Assembly (NCBI GenBank): GCA_026705445.1 | Contig: JAPPAR010000019.1 | Coordinates: 62,001 to 126,000, forward strand | Direction: 5' to 3' | Length of the DNA: 64,000 nucleotides | Source: Candidatus Dadabacteria bacterium | Lineage (GTDB): Bacteria > Desulfobacterota_D > UBA1144 > Nemesobacterales > Nemesobacteraceae | Shown: piece by piece, positions 27,216 to 35,974 of the stretch | Position numbering within the stretch: the first letter of the stretch is position 1 | Layout: each line of letters opens with the position of its first letter | The notes under the pieces: model-generated | Database searches by the model: none | Told to the model about the DNA's origin: nothing | The model's input: the letters and a program-made list of their open reading frames with translations, nothing else | Translations under genes and position numbers: made by a program

Positions 27216-28408
27216 TAGCCGTGGGCGCCCTGAAGAAGCTTCCTAACTCCCCTTGCCGCCTGAGTTATTCTGTTTTCGTTCTCAACAAGCGCAAGTCTTA
27301 CGAATCCTTCTCCGTAGTTTCCGAATCCCACTCCGGGGGATACGGCGACTTTTGATTTCTCTATAAGAAGTTTCGAGAATTCAAGCGATCCCATCTCCGC
27401 AAACTCTTCAGGTATCTGTGCCCATACGAACATAGTGGCGTTCGGTTTTGGGATTTCCCATCCGGCCCTTGCGAATGATTCGATCAGCTTGTCTCTTCTG
27501 GACCTGTAGGTTTCCCTTATGCGCTCTACAGGTTCCTGAGGTCCGTTGAGAGCGGTAATTGCGGCTATCTGGATCGGCTGGAATATTCCGTAGTCAAGGT
27601 AACTTTTTATCCTTTTGAGCGCGGAAACGATTTCTGGATTTCCCACCATGAAGCCTACTCTCCAGCCGGGCATGCTGTAGGTTTTGGAAAGTGAATAGAA
27701 TTCCACCGCAACGTCCTTGGCTCCCTTTACCTGCATTATGCTCGGGGCCTTGTATCCGTCATAACACAGCTCTGCGTAAACCAGATCATGCACTACTATA
27801 AGACCCGTCTCACGTGCCAGGTCACAGATTTTCTCGAAGAAATCAAGGTCCATGACTTGTGTTGTCGGGTTGTTGGGGAATGAAAGAATAAGTACTTTGG
27901 GTTTTGGCCATACTTCCTTTATCGCTTTTTCTATTGACTGTATCAAGTCTTCTTTCTTCCCCATGGGACAACTGTGAGTGTCTCCTCTTGCTATGATTAC
28001 GGAGTAGCTGTGTATCGGGTAGGAGGGATTTGGAACTATCGCCATATCTCCTGGGGAGAGTATGGAGACCATTAAATGCGATATGCCTTCTTTTGATCCT
28101 ATCGTGACGACGGCTTCGGAATCCGGGTCAAGGTCAACATCGTAATTTCTTCTGTACCAGTCGGTTATGGCCAGACGAAGTTTGGGCAGTCCGGCGGAAG
28201 CGGAGTATCTGTGGTTTCTGGGTTCACTTACTGCCTCGCGCAGTTTCTCCACTATGTGGTCCGGCGTTGCCTGATCAGGGTTCCCCATGCCGAGGTCGAT
28301 TATATCCTCTCCTCTGGCGCGTGCTTTGTGTTTAAGTTCGTTGACTACGCCTAGCACGTAAGGGGGAAGTCGGTTTATCAGGGAAAAATTATAATCCGGC
28401 CGGTTCAT
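27212..28408 (-). CDS. alaC: Class I/II aminotransferase, AlaC-like
   Basis: A PLP-dependent fold-type I aminotransferase. The PLP lysine lies in [12 protein letters not shown] (about 243-254), and the N-terminal [12 protein letters not shown] (about 37-48) with [11 protein letters not shown] (about 72-82) match alanine/glutamate-pyruvate transaminases of the AlaC group. The related LL-diaminopimelate and aspartate transaminases are alternatives. Length 398 is normal. It probably makes alanine from pyruvate. It is divergent from rlpA with 131 bp between, and convergent with the Omp85 gene. Confidence 0.88.
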   Translation of the reverse strand: MNRPDYNFSLINRLPPYVLGVVNELKHKARARGEDIIDLGMGNPDQATPDHIVEKLREAVSEPRNHRYSASAGLPKLRLAITDWYRRNYDVDLDPDSEAVVTIGSKEGISHLMVSILSPGDMAIVPNPSYPIHSYSVIIARGDTHSCPMGKKEDLIQSIEKAIKEVWPKPKVLILSFPNNPTTQVMDLDFFEKICDLARETGLIVVHDLVYAELCYDGYKAPSIMQVKGAKDVAVEFYSLSKTYSMPGWRVGFMVGNPEIVSALKRIKSYLDYGIFQPIQIAAITALNGPQEPVERIRETYRSRRDKLIESFARAGWEIPKPNATMFVWAQIPEEFAEMGSLEFSKLLIEKSKVAVSPGVGFGNYGEGFVRLALVENENRITQAARGVRKLLQGAHGY

Positions 28409-28539
28409 CGTATCTGCCTGTTTTTTGGTGGCACTATTTTATTATAACCGCTTATAATCTCAAGACTGCGGCCGGTAAAACGGGTATTTCCGGCATATCG
28501 GTGTCTGCGAGGGAATCCGTTATGGTAAAATAGAACCTT

Positions 28540-29205
28540 ATGATCTGGGTCAGATTCGCCGTCTTGATTGCGTTCTTTGCGGTCGGTTGCTCTTTTTCTT
28601 CAGGTTTCCCGAAGTGGGAAAGCCGGGATTTTCAGCGGCCCAAGTCGACGCATACCGTACAGTACGGCAAGGCTTCCTGGTACGGGGACAAGGAACATGG
28701 CAAGAGGTCCGCAAGTGGCGAGGTATTCAATAGAAATGCCTATACCGCGGCGCACAAGGAGCTTCCTTTTGGTACCGTCGTGCGTGTTACCAATCGCGAG
28801 AATGGCAGGCAGGTAAGGGTCAGGATAAATGACAGGGGTCCTTACATAAGGGGCAGGGTGATAGATCTCTCATATGCGGCCGCGAAAGCCATCGGACTTG
28901 TTAGAAGTGGTGTTGCGGAAGTGAAAGTAGAAGTGCTGTCGACACCCTCTAAAAGGTCAGAAAGCCTTTTTGTCTCCCTCTACACAGTCCAAGCCGGTTC
29001 TTTTCGAAGCAAGGCGGCGGCCAATGAACTCAAAAGAAAGCTTTCGCGTGTCACGGACGAGGATGTGAGGGTGGAATCTTTTGCCTTTGAGGGGGATACT
29101 TATTACAGGGTAAGGGTTGGCAGGTTCAAGAAAAGGAAAGACGCCGAGACGCTTCGCGTAGTTTTGAGGAAGCGGGGATACTCAGCCAGAATATATGTTG
29201 AGTGA
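28540..29205 (+). CDS. rlpA: Septal ring lytic transglycosylase RlpA with SPOR domain
   Basis: A lipoprotein that cuts peptidoglycan strands lacking stem peptides during cell separation. A lipobox ends at Cys17 (FAVGC). The double-psi beta-barrel follows, with GKASWYGDKEHG (about 44-55), the catalytic-region AYTAAHKELPFGT and NDRGPYIRGRVIDLS (about 96-110). A SPOR domain at about 145-221 (YTVQAGSFRSK) binds denuded glycans at the septum. Length 221 is compact but complete. Confidence 0.95.
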   Translation: MIWVRFAVLIAFFAVGCSFSSGFPKWESRDFQRPKSTHTVQYGKASWYGDKEHGKRSASGEVFNRNAYTAAHKELPFGTVVRVTNRENGRQVRVRINDRGPYIRGRVIDLSYAAAKAIGLVRSGVAEVKVEVLSTPSKRSESLFVSLYTVQAGSFRSKAAANELKRKLSRVTDEDVRVESFAFEGDTYYRVRVGRFKKRKDAETLRVVLRKRGYSARIYVE

Positions 29206-29242
29206 TCCCCTAGCGGTTTCGAAAAAGAGATAGAGTCGAATA

Positions 29243-30043
29243 ATGAAAAAACTGAGAACAACTGATTTTCGTAAGATGAAGGAGCAGGGTGAGAAAATCG
29301 TCATGATAACGGCGTACGATGCTACCATTGCCGCGATAGTGGACGCAGCGGGAGTAGATGTGGTTCTGGTTGGAGATTCTCTAGGCAATGTGGTTCAGGG
29401 CCTTGAAGATACGCTTTCGGTTACGCTGGATGAAATGATTTATCACACGAAGATCGTTTCAAGAGGTGTGAACCGGGCCCATCTGTGCACGGATATGCCC
29501 TTTCTTTCCTATCAGAAATCTCCCGAAGATGCTATAGAGAGCGCCGGAAGACTTTTAAAGGAAGGGAGGGCTGAGTCGGTTAAGCTTGAGGTAAATGATG
29601 CATACGTTGATACCGTGTACCGCATCCAGAAAGCCGGGATTCCCGTTGTTGCTCATATAGGGCTTTGTCCGCAGTCTGTTCACGTAATGGGTGGTTACAA
29701 GGTACAGGGAAGTCTGCCGGGCGAGCGCGAAACGCTTTTGGATCTCGCCAAGTCCTGTGAGCAGGCGGGCGCTTTCATGGTGGTTATCGAAAGCGTTTTG
29801 TCTGAGGTGGCCAGAGATGTTACCGAGAGTCTAGGAATACCGACAGTCGGGATAGGGTCCGGGGGGAATTGCGACGGACAGGTGCTTGTTGTAAACGACA
29901 TGATAGGCCTGACGCCGGAGCCACTCCCCAAGTTCGTCAAGAAATACGCGAAGATTGCAAAGACAATCTCCGATTCAACAAAAAAATACGTGAAAGAGGT
30001 AAAAAAAGGGACTTTTCCTTCGCAGGAGCAGTCTTATGGATAG
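29243..30043 (+). CDS. panB: 3-methyl-2-oxobutanoate hydroxymethyltransferase
   Basis: Adds a hydroxymethyl group from methylenetetrahydrofolate to alpha-ketoisovalerate, giving ketopantoate for pantothenate and CoA. The metal-binding VLVGDSLGNVVQG (about 41-53), HIGLCPQSV (about 138-146) and IGIGSGGNCDGQVLV (about 201-213) motifs are conserved. Length 266 is typical. It overlaps panC by 8 bp and heads a complete panB-panC-panD operon, so CoA precursor synthesis is encoded as a unit. panE is not in the window. Confidence 0.98.
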   Translation: MKKLRTTDFRKMKEQGEKIVMITAYDATIAAIVDAAGVDVVLVGDSLGNVVQGLEDTLSVTLDEMIYHTKIVSRGVNRAHLCTDMPFLSYQKSPEDAIESAGRLLKEGRAESVKLEVNDAYVDTVYRIQKAGIPVVAHIGLCPQSVHVMGGYKVQGSLPGERETLLDLAKSCEQAGAFMVVIESVLSEVARDVTESLGIPTVGIGSGGNCDGQVLVVNDMIGLTPEPLPKFVKKYAKIAKTISDSTKKYVKEVKKGTFPSQEQSYG

Positions 30044-30893
30044 TGCGGGGGCGCTTTCTGTGCTCAACTGCCCTTCCGACATGAAGAGGATTTCCGATGC
30101 TTGCAGGAAAGCGGGCAAGAAACTCGGCTTTGTTCCCACTATGGGGGCCCTGCACACAGGGCATATTACCCTCGTGGAGGAATCGGTTAGAAGGGCGGAC
30201 GTGACGGTCGCAAGTGTTTTTGTTAACCCCACTCAGTTCGGACCCGGTGAGGACTTTGATCGTTACGAAAGGGACTACGAAGGCGACGTGGAAAAACTCG
30301 CGCGCTGCGGCGTTAACTATCTGTTTTATCCGGATATAAGCGATATTTATCCCGACGGCTTTCAGACCACGGTTTCTGTGGGAAATCTTGGGGACTGCCT
30401 CTGCGGTCCTTTCAGGCCGGGGCATTTTGACGGGGTAGCGACGGTTGTGCTTAAGCTGTTTAACATTGTCCGTCCGGATTTTGCGGTGTTTGGAAGAAAG
30501 GACTACCAGCAGCTTAAGATTGTTCAGAAGATGGTACGGGATTTTGATATGGACATCGAGATAGTGGAAATGCCGATAGTACGGGAACCTGACGGACTTG
30601 CCATGAGCTCAAGAAACGCTTACCTCAGCGCGGAGCAGAGAATCAAGGCGGCTTCGGTGAGCAAAGCCCTGGGAGAGATCAGAAAGAAGTTCAAAAGCGG
30701 TTGCGATGACTGCAAAATTCTGCTTGCCGAGGCAGATAGGGTATTGCGTATGGCTCAAATTAATGATATTGATTATATTGAGATAAGAGACCCTGAAACT
30801 CTAGAGCTCCGGCACAGAGCCGCGGAGGGTGATTTGGTGGCGCTGGCCGTGAGGCTGGACGATACCAGGCTTATCGATAATATCGTGCTTTAA
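30036..30893 (+). CDS. panC: Pantothenate synthetase
   Basis: Ligates pantoate and beta-alanine with ATP through a pantoyl adenylate. Motifs: FVPTMGALHTGHITLV (about 32-47, with the HIGH-like HTGH), NPTQFGPGEDF (about 66-76), FGRKDYQQL (about 150-158) and the KMSKS-like MSSRNAYLS (about 189-197). Length 285 is normal. It starts inside the 3' end of panB and is followed by panD after about 10 bp, consistent with coupled expression. Confidence 0.98.
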   Translation: MDSAGALSVLNCPSDMKRISDACRKAGKKLGFVPTMGALHTGHITLVEESVRRADVTVASVFVNPTQFGPGEDFDRYERDYEGDVEKLARCGVNYLFYPDISDIYPDGFQTTVSVGNLGDCLCGPFRPGHFDGVATVVLKLFNIVRPDFAVFGRKDYQQLKIVQKMVRDFDMDIEIVEMPIVREPDGLAMSSRNAYLSAEQRIKAASVSKALGEIRKKFKSGCDDCKILLAEADRVLRMAQINDIDYIEIRDPETLELRHRAAEGDLVALAVRLDDTRLIDNIVL

Positions 30894-30903
30894 GAGGTTG
30901 GTA

Positions 30904-31296
30904 ATGCAGAGAGTACTCCTTAAATCCAAACTACACAGAGTTACGGTAACTGATGCCGAGTTGGATTATGAAGGGAGTCTTACGCTTGATAGAAATCTCA
31001 TGGACGCAGCGGATCTGTTTCCCTATGAAGAGGTTCACATTTTCAATCTGACCAATGGCCACCGTTTTTCAACCTACGTGATTGAAGGCGCGAGAGGTTC
31101 AAACATAGTTTGTGTAAACGGTGCGGCGGCGCATCTTGCGAGAAAAGGCGATTGCTTGATAATAGCGGATTTTGCAATCTATGATGAAGAACAGAGCCAA
31201 ACACACAGACCCAAGCTTATATACGTTGATGAGATGAACAATATAATCAGCATAAAATCTGGAATTAACGGTCTTAAACTTGCGACCGATGGGTGA
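30904..31296 (+). CDS. panD: Aspartate 1-decarboxylase
   Basis: Makes beta-alanine from aspartate with a pyruvoyl group formed by self-cleavage. The cleavage site is Gly24-Ser25 in YEGSLTLD when counted from the ATG at 30904. The catalytic Tyr58 region (RFSTYV) and the substrate loop NGAAAHLARKGD (about 72-83) are visible. An AGAGG ribosome site supports this ATG; a TTG six bases upstream is unlikely. Length 130 is typical. It completes the panBCD operon. Confidence 0.97.
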   Translation: MQRVLLKSKLHRVTVTDAELDYEGSLTLDRNLMDAADLFPYEEVHIFNLTNGHRFSTYVIEGARGSNIVCVNGAAAHLARKGDCLIIADFAIYDEEQSQTHRPKLIYVDEMNNIISIKSGINGLKLATDG

Positions 31297-31494
31297 CTTC
31301 CCCTTGTTTCAGCCAAAACCCGCGTAAGACTTGCGGATTAAAGCCCTGTTTGACATACCTAGCTCCTATAGTTACATTAGTTCCCGGAGGATGTTGAAGA
31401 AATAAGGCGTTATTCCTCGTGTTTTTCGCCGGGGTTATCGTCTGCTTTTCTCGATTCCACGGGTGTATGACTTTGTATTTAAAAAATCTGACTT

Positions 31495-32277
31495 ATGAAA
31501 GCTATAATACTTGCAGCGGGTAGGGGAACTAGACTATATCCCTACACTCACGACAAGCCCAAGTGTCTTCTTGATATTGGGAATATATCCATACTTGAAC
31601 ACCAGATAAACCTTATAAGGGACTGCGGCATAAACGAAGTTGTGATCGTCGTGGGTTTCGGTTTTGAGAGAGTGGAGGATTTCCTAAGGAATTACGATGG
31701 CCTGGGAATGAGAATCAACACCCTTTACAACCCATTCTATCAATCTACAAACAGCCTTGTGTCTCTCTGGATAGCCAGGAGCGAATTTGACGAAGATTTA
31801 GTGGTCATGAACGGAGACGATGTATACGAGATAGGTGTTCTGGACAAGGCGCTTGCAGTCAGGGATGAAAAAATCTGTCTTCCCATAAAAAAGAGATCTC
31901 GATATGAAAGGGAGGACATGAAAGTTGTTGTCAACAACAGCAGAATCACGAAGATAAGCAAGGAGATTTCAAACGCCGAGACCTCCGCCGAATCAGTCGG
32001 CATAAGAGTGTTCAGGGATACGGGTGTTGAACTGCTCAAAAGGGCGGTTGAGGAAGAGATGAGGAATCCCGGTGCCGAAGGCAAATGGTACATTTCCTCA
32101 ATACACAGGCTTATAAGCAAGGGGTATAAAATCAAGCCCCTCGATATAGGCGAACTTTACTGGATGGATGTCGACTGTCCGCTAGATCTTTTCAGGGCGA
32201 GAAAACAGGCTGACAGATTCTTGAAAAAGGAATACCGTGCCCCAAATCTTCTGAGAGTTGTTGACTCCTCCGAATAA
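31495..32277 (+). CDS. Sugar-nucleotidyltransferase-type cytidylyltransferase
   Basis: A nucleotidyltransferase of the RmlA/LicC fold, with the nucleotide-binding signature IILAAGRGTRLYPYT (about 4-18), KPKCLLDI (about 21-28) and catalytic acidic positions in VMNGDDVYE and WMDVDCP. Enzymes of this kind activate phosphocholine, inositol-1-phosphate or similar alcohol phosphates with CTP. The next gene, 6 bp downstream, encodes a CDP-alcohol phosphatidyltransferase, which would use a CDP-activated product. A cytidylyltransferase for an alcohol phosphate is therefore the best reading, but the substrate is inferred. The upstream 198 bp show no gene. Confidence 0.8.
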   Translation: MKAIILAAGRGTRLYPYTHDKPKCLLDIGNISILEHQINLIRDCGINEVVIVVGFGFERVEDFLRNYDGLGMRINTLYNPFYQSTNSLVSLWIARSEFDEDLVVMNGDDVYEIGVLDKALAVRDEKICLPIKKRSRYEREDMKVVVNNSRITKISKEISNAETSAESVGIRVFRDTGVELLKRAVEEEMRNPGAEGKWYISSIHRLISKGYKIKPLDIGELYWMDVDCPLDLFRARKQADRFLKKEYRAPNLLRVVDSSE

Positions 32278-32283
32278 TCTGCC

Positions 32284-33633
32284 ATGAAAGACGCTATTGT
32301 ACTTTGTTCTGGCACAGGAACAAATGGCGAGGATCTATCCAAATTCCCAAGCAAATCGATAGCGCAAGTCCCTCAACTCAAAAGAATTATAATAAATTGT
32401 CAACGTGCCGGAACTGAGCAGTTTCATATAATTACCGACAACGCGGGTCTTCTAAAAAACCTGCTTATTGATGACCCGAGAATCACATCGGACATAAACT
32501 GGGTCCCACCTGGAGAGTCGCTGTCGATAGATTCGGGCAGGGTTCTTATTTTAGAATCCTCTCTGGTTGTCACAAACTCCAATTCCCTTGAAAAATTCAT
32601 TCGTGATTCATCTGATTGCCGCGAGGATGAGTTTTCTGTGCTTGTTCAGCAGGACGCTGATCCTGTTGTTGGCATGGACAGGGAAACCGGTTACGTAACC
32701 AAGTATTTCGGTGGAGGAAGCAGCGTCTTTGGCGCTTTCTCCGTAAACTTCACAGAAGTCCCATCTGTGCTTTCGGCTGCCGGGCTCAATACTTGGCTTG
32801 GTGACGAGGCCACCCGGAACCGTATGAGAATCTTCAGTGCCGACAGCGGGTACTGGTATCGCCTTTCGGATACCAAGGAATCTCGAAAAGAAGCGGAAAG
32901 AATCATCTTTTCTCACGTAGGTAAAACGGCTACCGGATGGATAGCCAGAAATATAAACGGCCGGATGTCTCTTCCTTTGAGCAAGCTCCTGATAAGAACA
33001 TCTCTTACGCCTAACGCTGTTAGCGTTCTGACTAACCTGATAGGGGTGCTCTGCGGGCCGCTTTACGCCCTTGGTCATCCGGTGCTCGGTGCTCTTTTCA
33101 TGCAGGTGGCAACTGTTTTGGACAGGTGTGACGGAGAAGTCGCGAGAATAAAGCTTATGGAGACAAAAAAAGGGCAGTGGGTTGATACCATAAGTGACCA
33201 GTTCACGGTGCTTTCCTTCCTGATCGGAGTTCCTGTTGGATATTACCTTCAGACCGGAAGCACCGTTGCGGTGATCCTCGGAAGCTATAATATCATCATC
33301 TTCATCCTGTTTCTGATATGGTCGTTTTACTTTCTGATAAAGTACACAGATTCCGGCAGTCTGGTTGCGTACTTTGAAGTCGACAAGCATATCAATCCCG
33401 AGGAGCTTTCCCTCCTAAGGAAACTGCTTGCCCGTCTTCGCTTTTTGGGGAGAAGAAATTATTATTCGGCCGGGTTAGTTCTCATAGCGATAATCGGAGG
33501 AAATTCCCTAGTTCTTTTCGCTACGTCTTTTGCTCTTACCCTCTTTTTGATACACCAGCTTGAAGACGTTATAAGAATTCTCCGTATCGGAAAACCCAAG
33601 GAAGTTCTTCAAAAAGAAACGGAACAGGGCTAA
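32284..33633 (+). CDS. Fused degenerate nucleotidyltransferase and CDP-alcohol phosphatidyltransferase (DIPP synthase-like)
   Basis: A 449-residue membrane protein in two parts. Residues 1-210 resemble a nucleotidyltransferase, but the signature is degenerate: AIVLCSGTGTNGED replaces the usual GxGxR loop. Residues 225-440 are a CDP-alcohol phosphatidyltransferase with the full motif D-x2-D-G-x2-A-R-x8-G-x3-D-x3-D at D280, D283, G284, A287, R288, G297, D301 and D305, and several membrane helices. The arrangement matches bifunctional inositol-phosphate cytidylyltransferase/di-inositol-phosphate-phosphate synthases. With a dead first domain, the intact transferase encoded just upstream would supply the CDP substrate. 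The product (di-inositol phosphate-like solute or a phospholipid) is not proven. Confidence 0.8.
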   Translation: MKDAIVLCSGTGTNGEDLSKFPSKSIAQVPQLKRIIINCQRAGTEQFHIITDNAGLLKNLLIDDPRITSDINWVPPGESLSIDSGRVLILESSLVVTNSNSLEKFIRDSSDCREDEFSVLVQQDADPVVGMDRETGYVTKYFGGGSSVFGAFSVNFTEVPSVLSAAGLNTWLGDEATRNRMRIFSADSGYWYRLSDTKESRKEAERIIFSHVGKTATGWIARNINGRMSLPLSKLLIRTSLTPNAVSVLTNLIGVLCGPLYALGHPVLGALFMQVATVLDRCDGEVARIKLMETKKGQWVDTISDQFTVLSFLIGVPVGYYLQTGSTVAVILGSYNIIIFILFLIWSFYFLIKYTDSGSLVAYFEVDKHINPEELSLLRKLLARLRFLGRRNYYSAGLVLIAIIGGNSLVLFATSFALTLFLIHQLEDVIRILRIGKPKEVLQKETEQG

Positions 33634-33696
33634 GCCGGCAACACCTGCTGGTTGCCAACCAAGGTCGCGGAACATCTTAAGATGCTACCGCGGCAG

Positions 33697-33795
33697 CTAC
33701 TTGGGGTTTCTGTGGAATTTTATCAGGCAGAAAGAGAGAAGACTCAAGACGCTTGCCCAAGAGATAAACATGAAGAGTGCAGCGGCGAAATCCAT
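33697..33795 (-). CDS. Small subunit of NSS-family sodium symporter (MetS-like)
   Basis: A 32-residue protein, mostly one membrane helix ([10 protein letters not shown] to LIKFHR) with a basic C-terminus. The ATG (33795-33793) overlaps the stop codon of the symporter gene in TAATG, and a strong GGAGGG ribosome site (33808-33803) lies 7 bp upstream. Short single-helix proteins directly after NSS transporter genes are known as small subunits of methionine/alanine importers such as MetPS. The small size, hydrophobic helix, ribosome site and coupling all support a real gene; the assignment to this family is by context and profile. Confidence 0.75.
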   Translation of the reverse strand: MDFAAALFMFISWASVLSLLSFCLIKFHRNPK

Positions 33796-35351
33796 TATCT
33801 TTCCCTCCTACCGGCAATATAAACCATAGCTAAAAGGAAAACAAACAACCCTGCAATATAAAGCCTAGCGAACCAGATATTCCAGCTAGTCTCTCCGATT
33901 ATCGAAGGCAGACTGCTGTATCCCCACCACGACATGAGAATCAGAAGGAAAAACGGCGTCAGATATTTTAGGATGTAGTAAAAAACCCGTGGCGCCTTTA
34001 TAAATCCCCCCGAGTTTATTTCATTCCAAGCTTTATCGGCCCCGAATACCCACATGAACATTACAATTTCAATGAATCCGAATACGACGAGCATTATGGT
34101 GCCGGCCCAGAAATCCCATTCGTCAAGGACCTGGCTTATCAGTATCACCGGCAGCACGCTTACAATTATTATCAGCATGGTGTATACGACAGCTCTTTCT
34201 CTCGAGATGCGGAACTCATCCTGAAGGAAGGTTACTACGGGATATGCTATAGCTACGGACGAGGTCATGCCGGCGAAAAACAGGAGAAAAAACCACAAGA
34301 ATCCGAAGATTCTGCCCGCCTCAACCCCTCCTAGGCTTCCCGAAATGCTGCTGAACACTGCGGGGAGGCTTACGAATCCCAAGCTGAATGCACCTGATTG
34401 TGCTACGGTGACCACACTTGCGACTCCGAAGAACGCCACTGCAGCCGGAATGGCTATCGAGCCCCCGAGAATCACCTCCACTGTCTCGTTAAGAGTTGCC
34501 GAAGTCAGGCCGCTTAGGGTTACGTCATCATCGATCTTTATGTAGGATGCGTACGCAACTATTGCTCCGAAAGCCAGACTCAGCGTAAAGAAAATCTGCC
34601 CGGCCGCCGCTATCCATACTTTCGGGTTCTTAAGGGCTTCAAAGTCGGGATTCCAGAGAAAGTTAAGCCCATCTATCGCGGTTCCGTAATCAGTTTTGAG
34701 CGTCAGAGTTTTTACTACGAGTATTATCGCCAGGACAAACAGCATGGGGAGGGCATACTTGACGAATATCTCTATGCCTCCCGATATTCCTTTCAGCATG
34801 ATGTAGAAATTTGCACTGATTGTGATTACAAAGGCGATAATAGCCATCTTGGAAGGGGTGAGGAACACCCCGTCTCCCGCACCGAGATAATCGGCGAGAA
34901 AGCTGCTGTAGGGTTTTACGTACTCCGCGGCGTTTGAAACCGACCCCGGATCGAGACTGGGATTGCTTCCTAGGAGAAAATGCAGAGCGTATCCCAAGGT
35001 CCAGGATTCAATGTAAACGTAGTAAATTGTTACGACAAGGGGTATCCAGAGCCCTATAACGCCAAGGGTTTTGGAAATGGGGCTTTTCCAGAAAAGATTG
35101 AATATTGCGGGGGTTGTTCCGTGCCCGCGAGACCCTCCATACCTTCCCATTCCCCATTCCATCCACATGATCGGAATCCCTATCAGGATAAATGCTATAA
35201 AATAGGGGATCATAAAAGCGCCGCCGCCGTTTTCCGCGGCCTGCGTTGGAAATCTAAGAAAGTTGCCGAGGCCTATTGCGTTGCCCGCCATGGCTAATAT
35301 AAGGCCTGTCTTGGTCGCCCAGGCGTCCCTATTGTTAGAGCCTTTTTTCAT
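33795..35351 (-). CDS. Sodium-dependent neurotransmitter:sodium symporter family transporter
   Basis: A SNF/NSS transporter (LeuT fold) moving amino acids or related compounds with sodium. The family opening [20 protein letters not shown] and [20 protein letters not shown] appear at about 9-50, including the sodium-site GNAIGLGN. About 11-12 membrane helices are seen across 518 residues. The substrate cannot be read from the sequence; alanine or methionine is suggested by the small subunit gene at its 3' end. No ribosome site decides the start; the ATG at 35351 is standard for the family. Confidence 0.94.
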   Translation of the reverse strand: MKKGSNNRDAWATKTGLILAMAGNAIGLGNFLRFPTQAAENGGGAFMIPYFIAFILIGIPIMWMEWGMGRYGGSRGHGTTPAIFNLFWKSPISKTLGVIGLWIPLVVTIYYVYIESWTLGYALHFLLGSNPSLDPGSVSNAAEYVKPYSSFLADYLGAGDGVFLTPSKMAIIAFVITISANFYIMLKGISGGIEIFVKYALPMLFVLAIILVVKTLTLKTDYGTAIDGLNFLWNPDFEALKNPKVWIAAAGQIFFTLSLAFGAIVAYASYIKIDDDVTLSGLTSATLNETVEVILGGSIAIPAAVAFFGVASVVTVAQSGAFSLGFVSLPAVFSSISGSLGGVEAGRIFGFLWFFLLFFAGMTSSVAIAYPVVTFLQDEFRISRERAVVYTMLIIIVSVLPVILISQVLDEWDFWAGTIMLVVFGFIEIVMFMWVFGADKAWNEINSGGFIKAPRVFYYILKYLTPFFLLILMSWWGYSSLPSIIGETSWNIWFARLYIAGLFVFLLAMVYIAGRRER

Positions 35352-35442
35352 TTCGGAAGGGTCACAATTGAGAAAGCTATATTATCACCGAGGCGGGGAA
35401 TATGACAAGATAATAGTTCCCAATTGCTGGCAACGACCGGTA

Positions 35443-35470
35443 TTGACAAAAGGAATAATAATTTTATCTT
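35443..35470 (+). promoter_or_regulatory. Promoter of the first DksA-like gene
   Basis: TTGACA (35443-35448) and TATCTT (35465-35470) with a 16 bp spacer, about 45 bp before the GTG start of the DksA-like gene. It is divergent from the sodium symporter gene. The downstream leader is AT-rich. Confidence 0.6.
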
Positions 35471-35515
35471 AATTCACCCTAAAAATTTTAGACTTTGATT
35501 ACCGGAGGAGTCAAC

Positions 35516-35974
35516 GTGCCCAGAGTAAAAAAGGAGAAACCTGAAAAAAAGACCTCGAAGGAAAGTTCTTCTGCGGCGACCGGAACAAAAGCTAAGTCGA
35601 AGAGAACCAACCCCAGAAAATATACAAAGAAGTTCCTTAACCAGATGACTGCCATGCTTAAAGAGATGAGAAAGGAACTGCTTAAAGATGTAACCCGATC
35701 AATGAAAGAGGAATCGGATCATCTGCGTTTCAATGTCGGAGATTTTTATGATCACGCATCCGAAGACAGGCAGAGAGAACTTGCCCTTACTCTTTCGAAC
35801 AGGGAGCGCAGCAAACTGCACCAGATAGATGATGCTCTAAAGAGGATTGAAAACGGGGAATATGGTTTCTGCGAGGTTACAGGGGAAAAAATAGGCGAAG
35901 AGAGGCTGATGGTCATGCCCTTTACGAAACTGAGCGTCGAAGCTCAGGAGGAAATTGAAAGGGGAGATTACTGA
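35516..35974 (+). CDS. DksA/TraR-type RNA polymerase-binding protein without zinc ligands
   Basis: A 152-residue protein with a basic, disordered N-terminus (1-38), a long coiled coil, and a globular C-terminus. The coiled-coil tip has the DksA D-x-x-D-x-A pattern (D76, D79, A81). The zinc-finger region keeps the fold pattern YGFCEVTGEKIGEERLM, but only Cys119 remains of the four ligands. The GTG at 35516 follows GGAGGAG at 5 bp and is the clear start; a TTG at 35495 is unlikely. It is convergent with mtnA, overlapping by 7 bp. Probable role: binding in the RNA polymerase secondary channel to modulate rRNA and stress promoters. Confidence 0.88.
   Translation: MPRVKKEKPEKKTSKESSSAATGTKAKSKRTNPRKYTKKFLNQMTAMLKEMRKELLKDVTRSMKEESDHLRFNVGDFYDHASEDRQRELALTLSNRERSKLHQIDDALKRIENGEYGFCEVTGEKIGEERLMVMPFTKLSVEAQEEIERGDY

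Noticed and set aside
33638-33670. GGCAAC/GTTGCC inverted repeat after the phosphatidyltransferase gene as a terminator
   Set aside because: The stem is only 6 bp, the loop is 8 bases and no T run follows on either strand.
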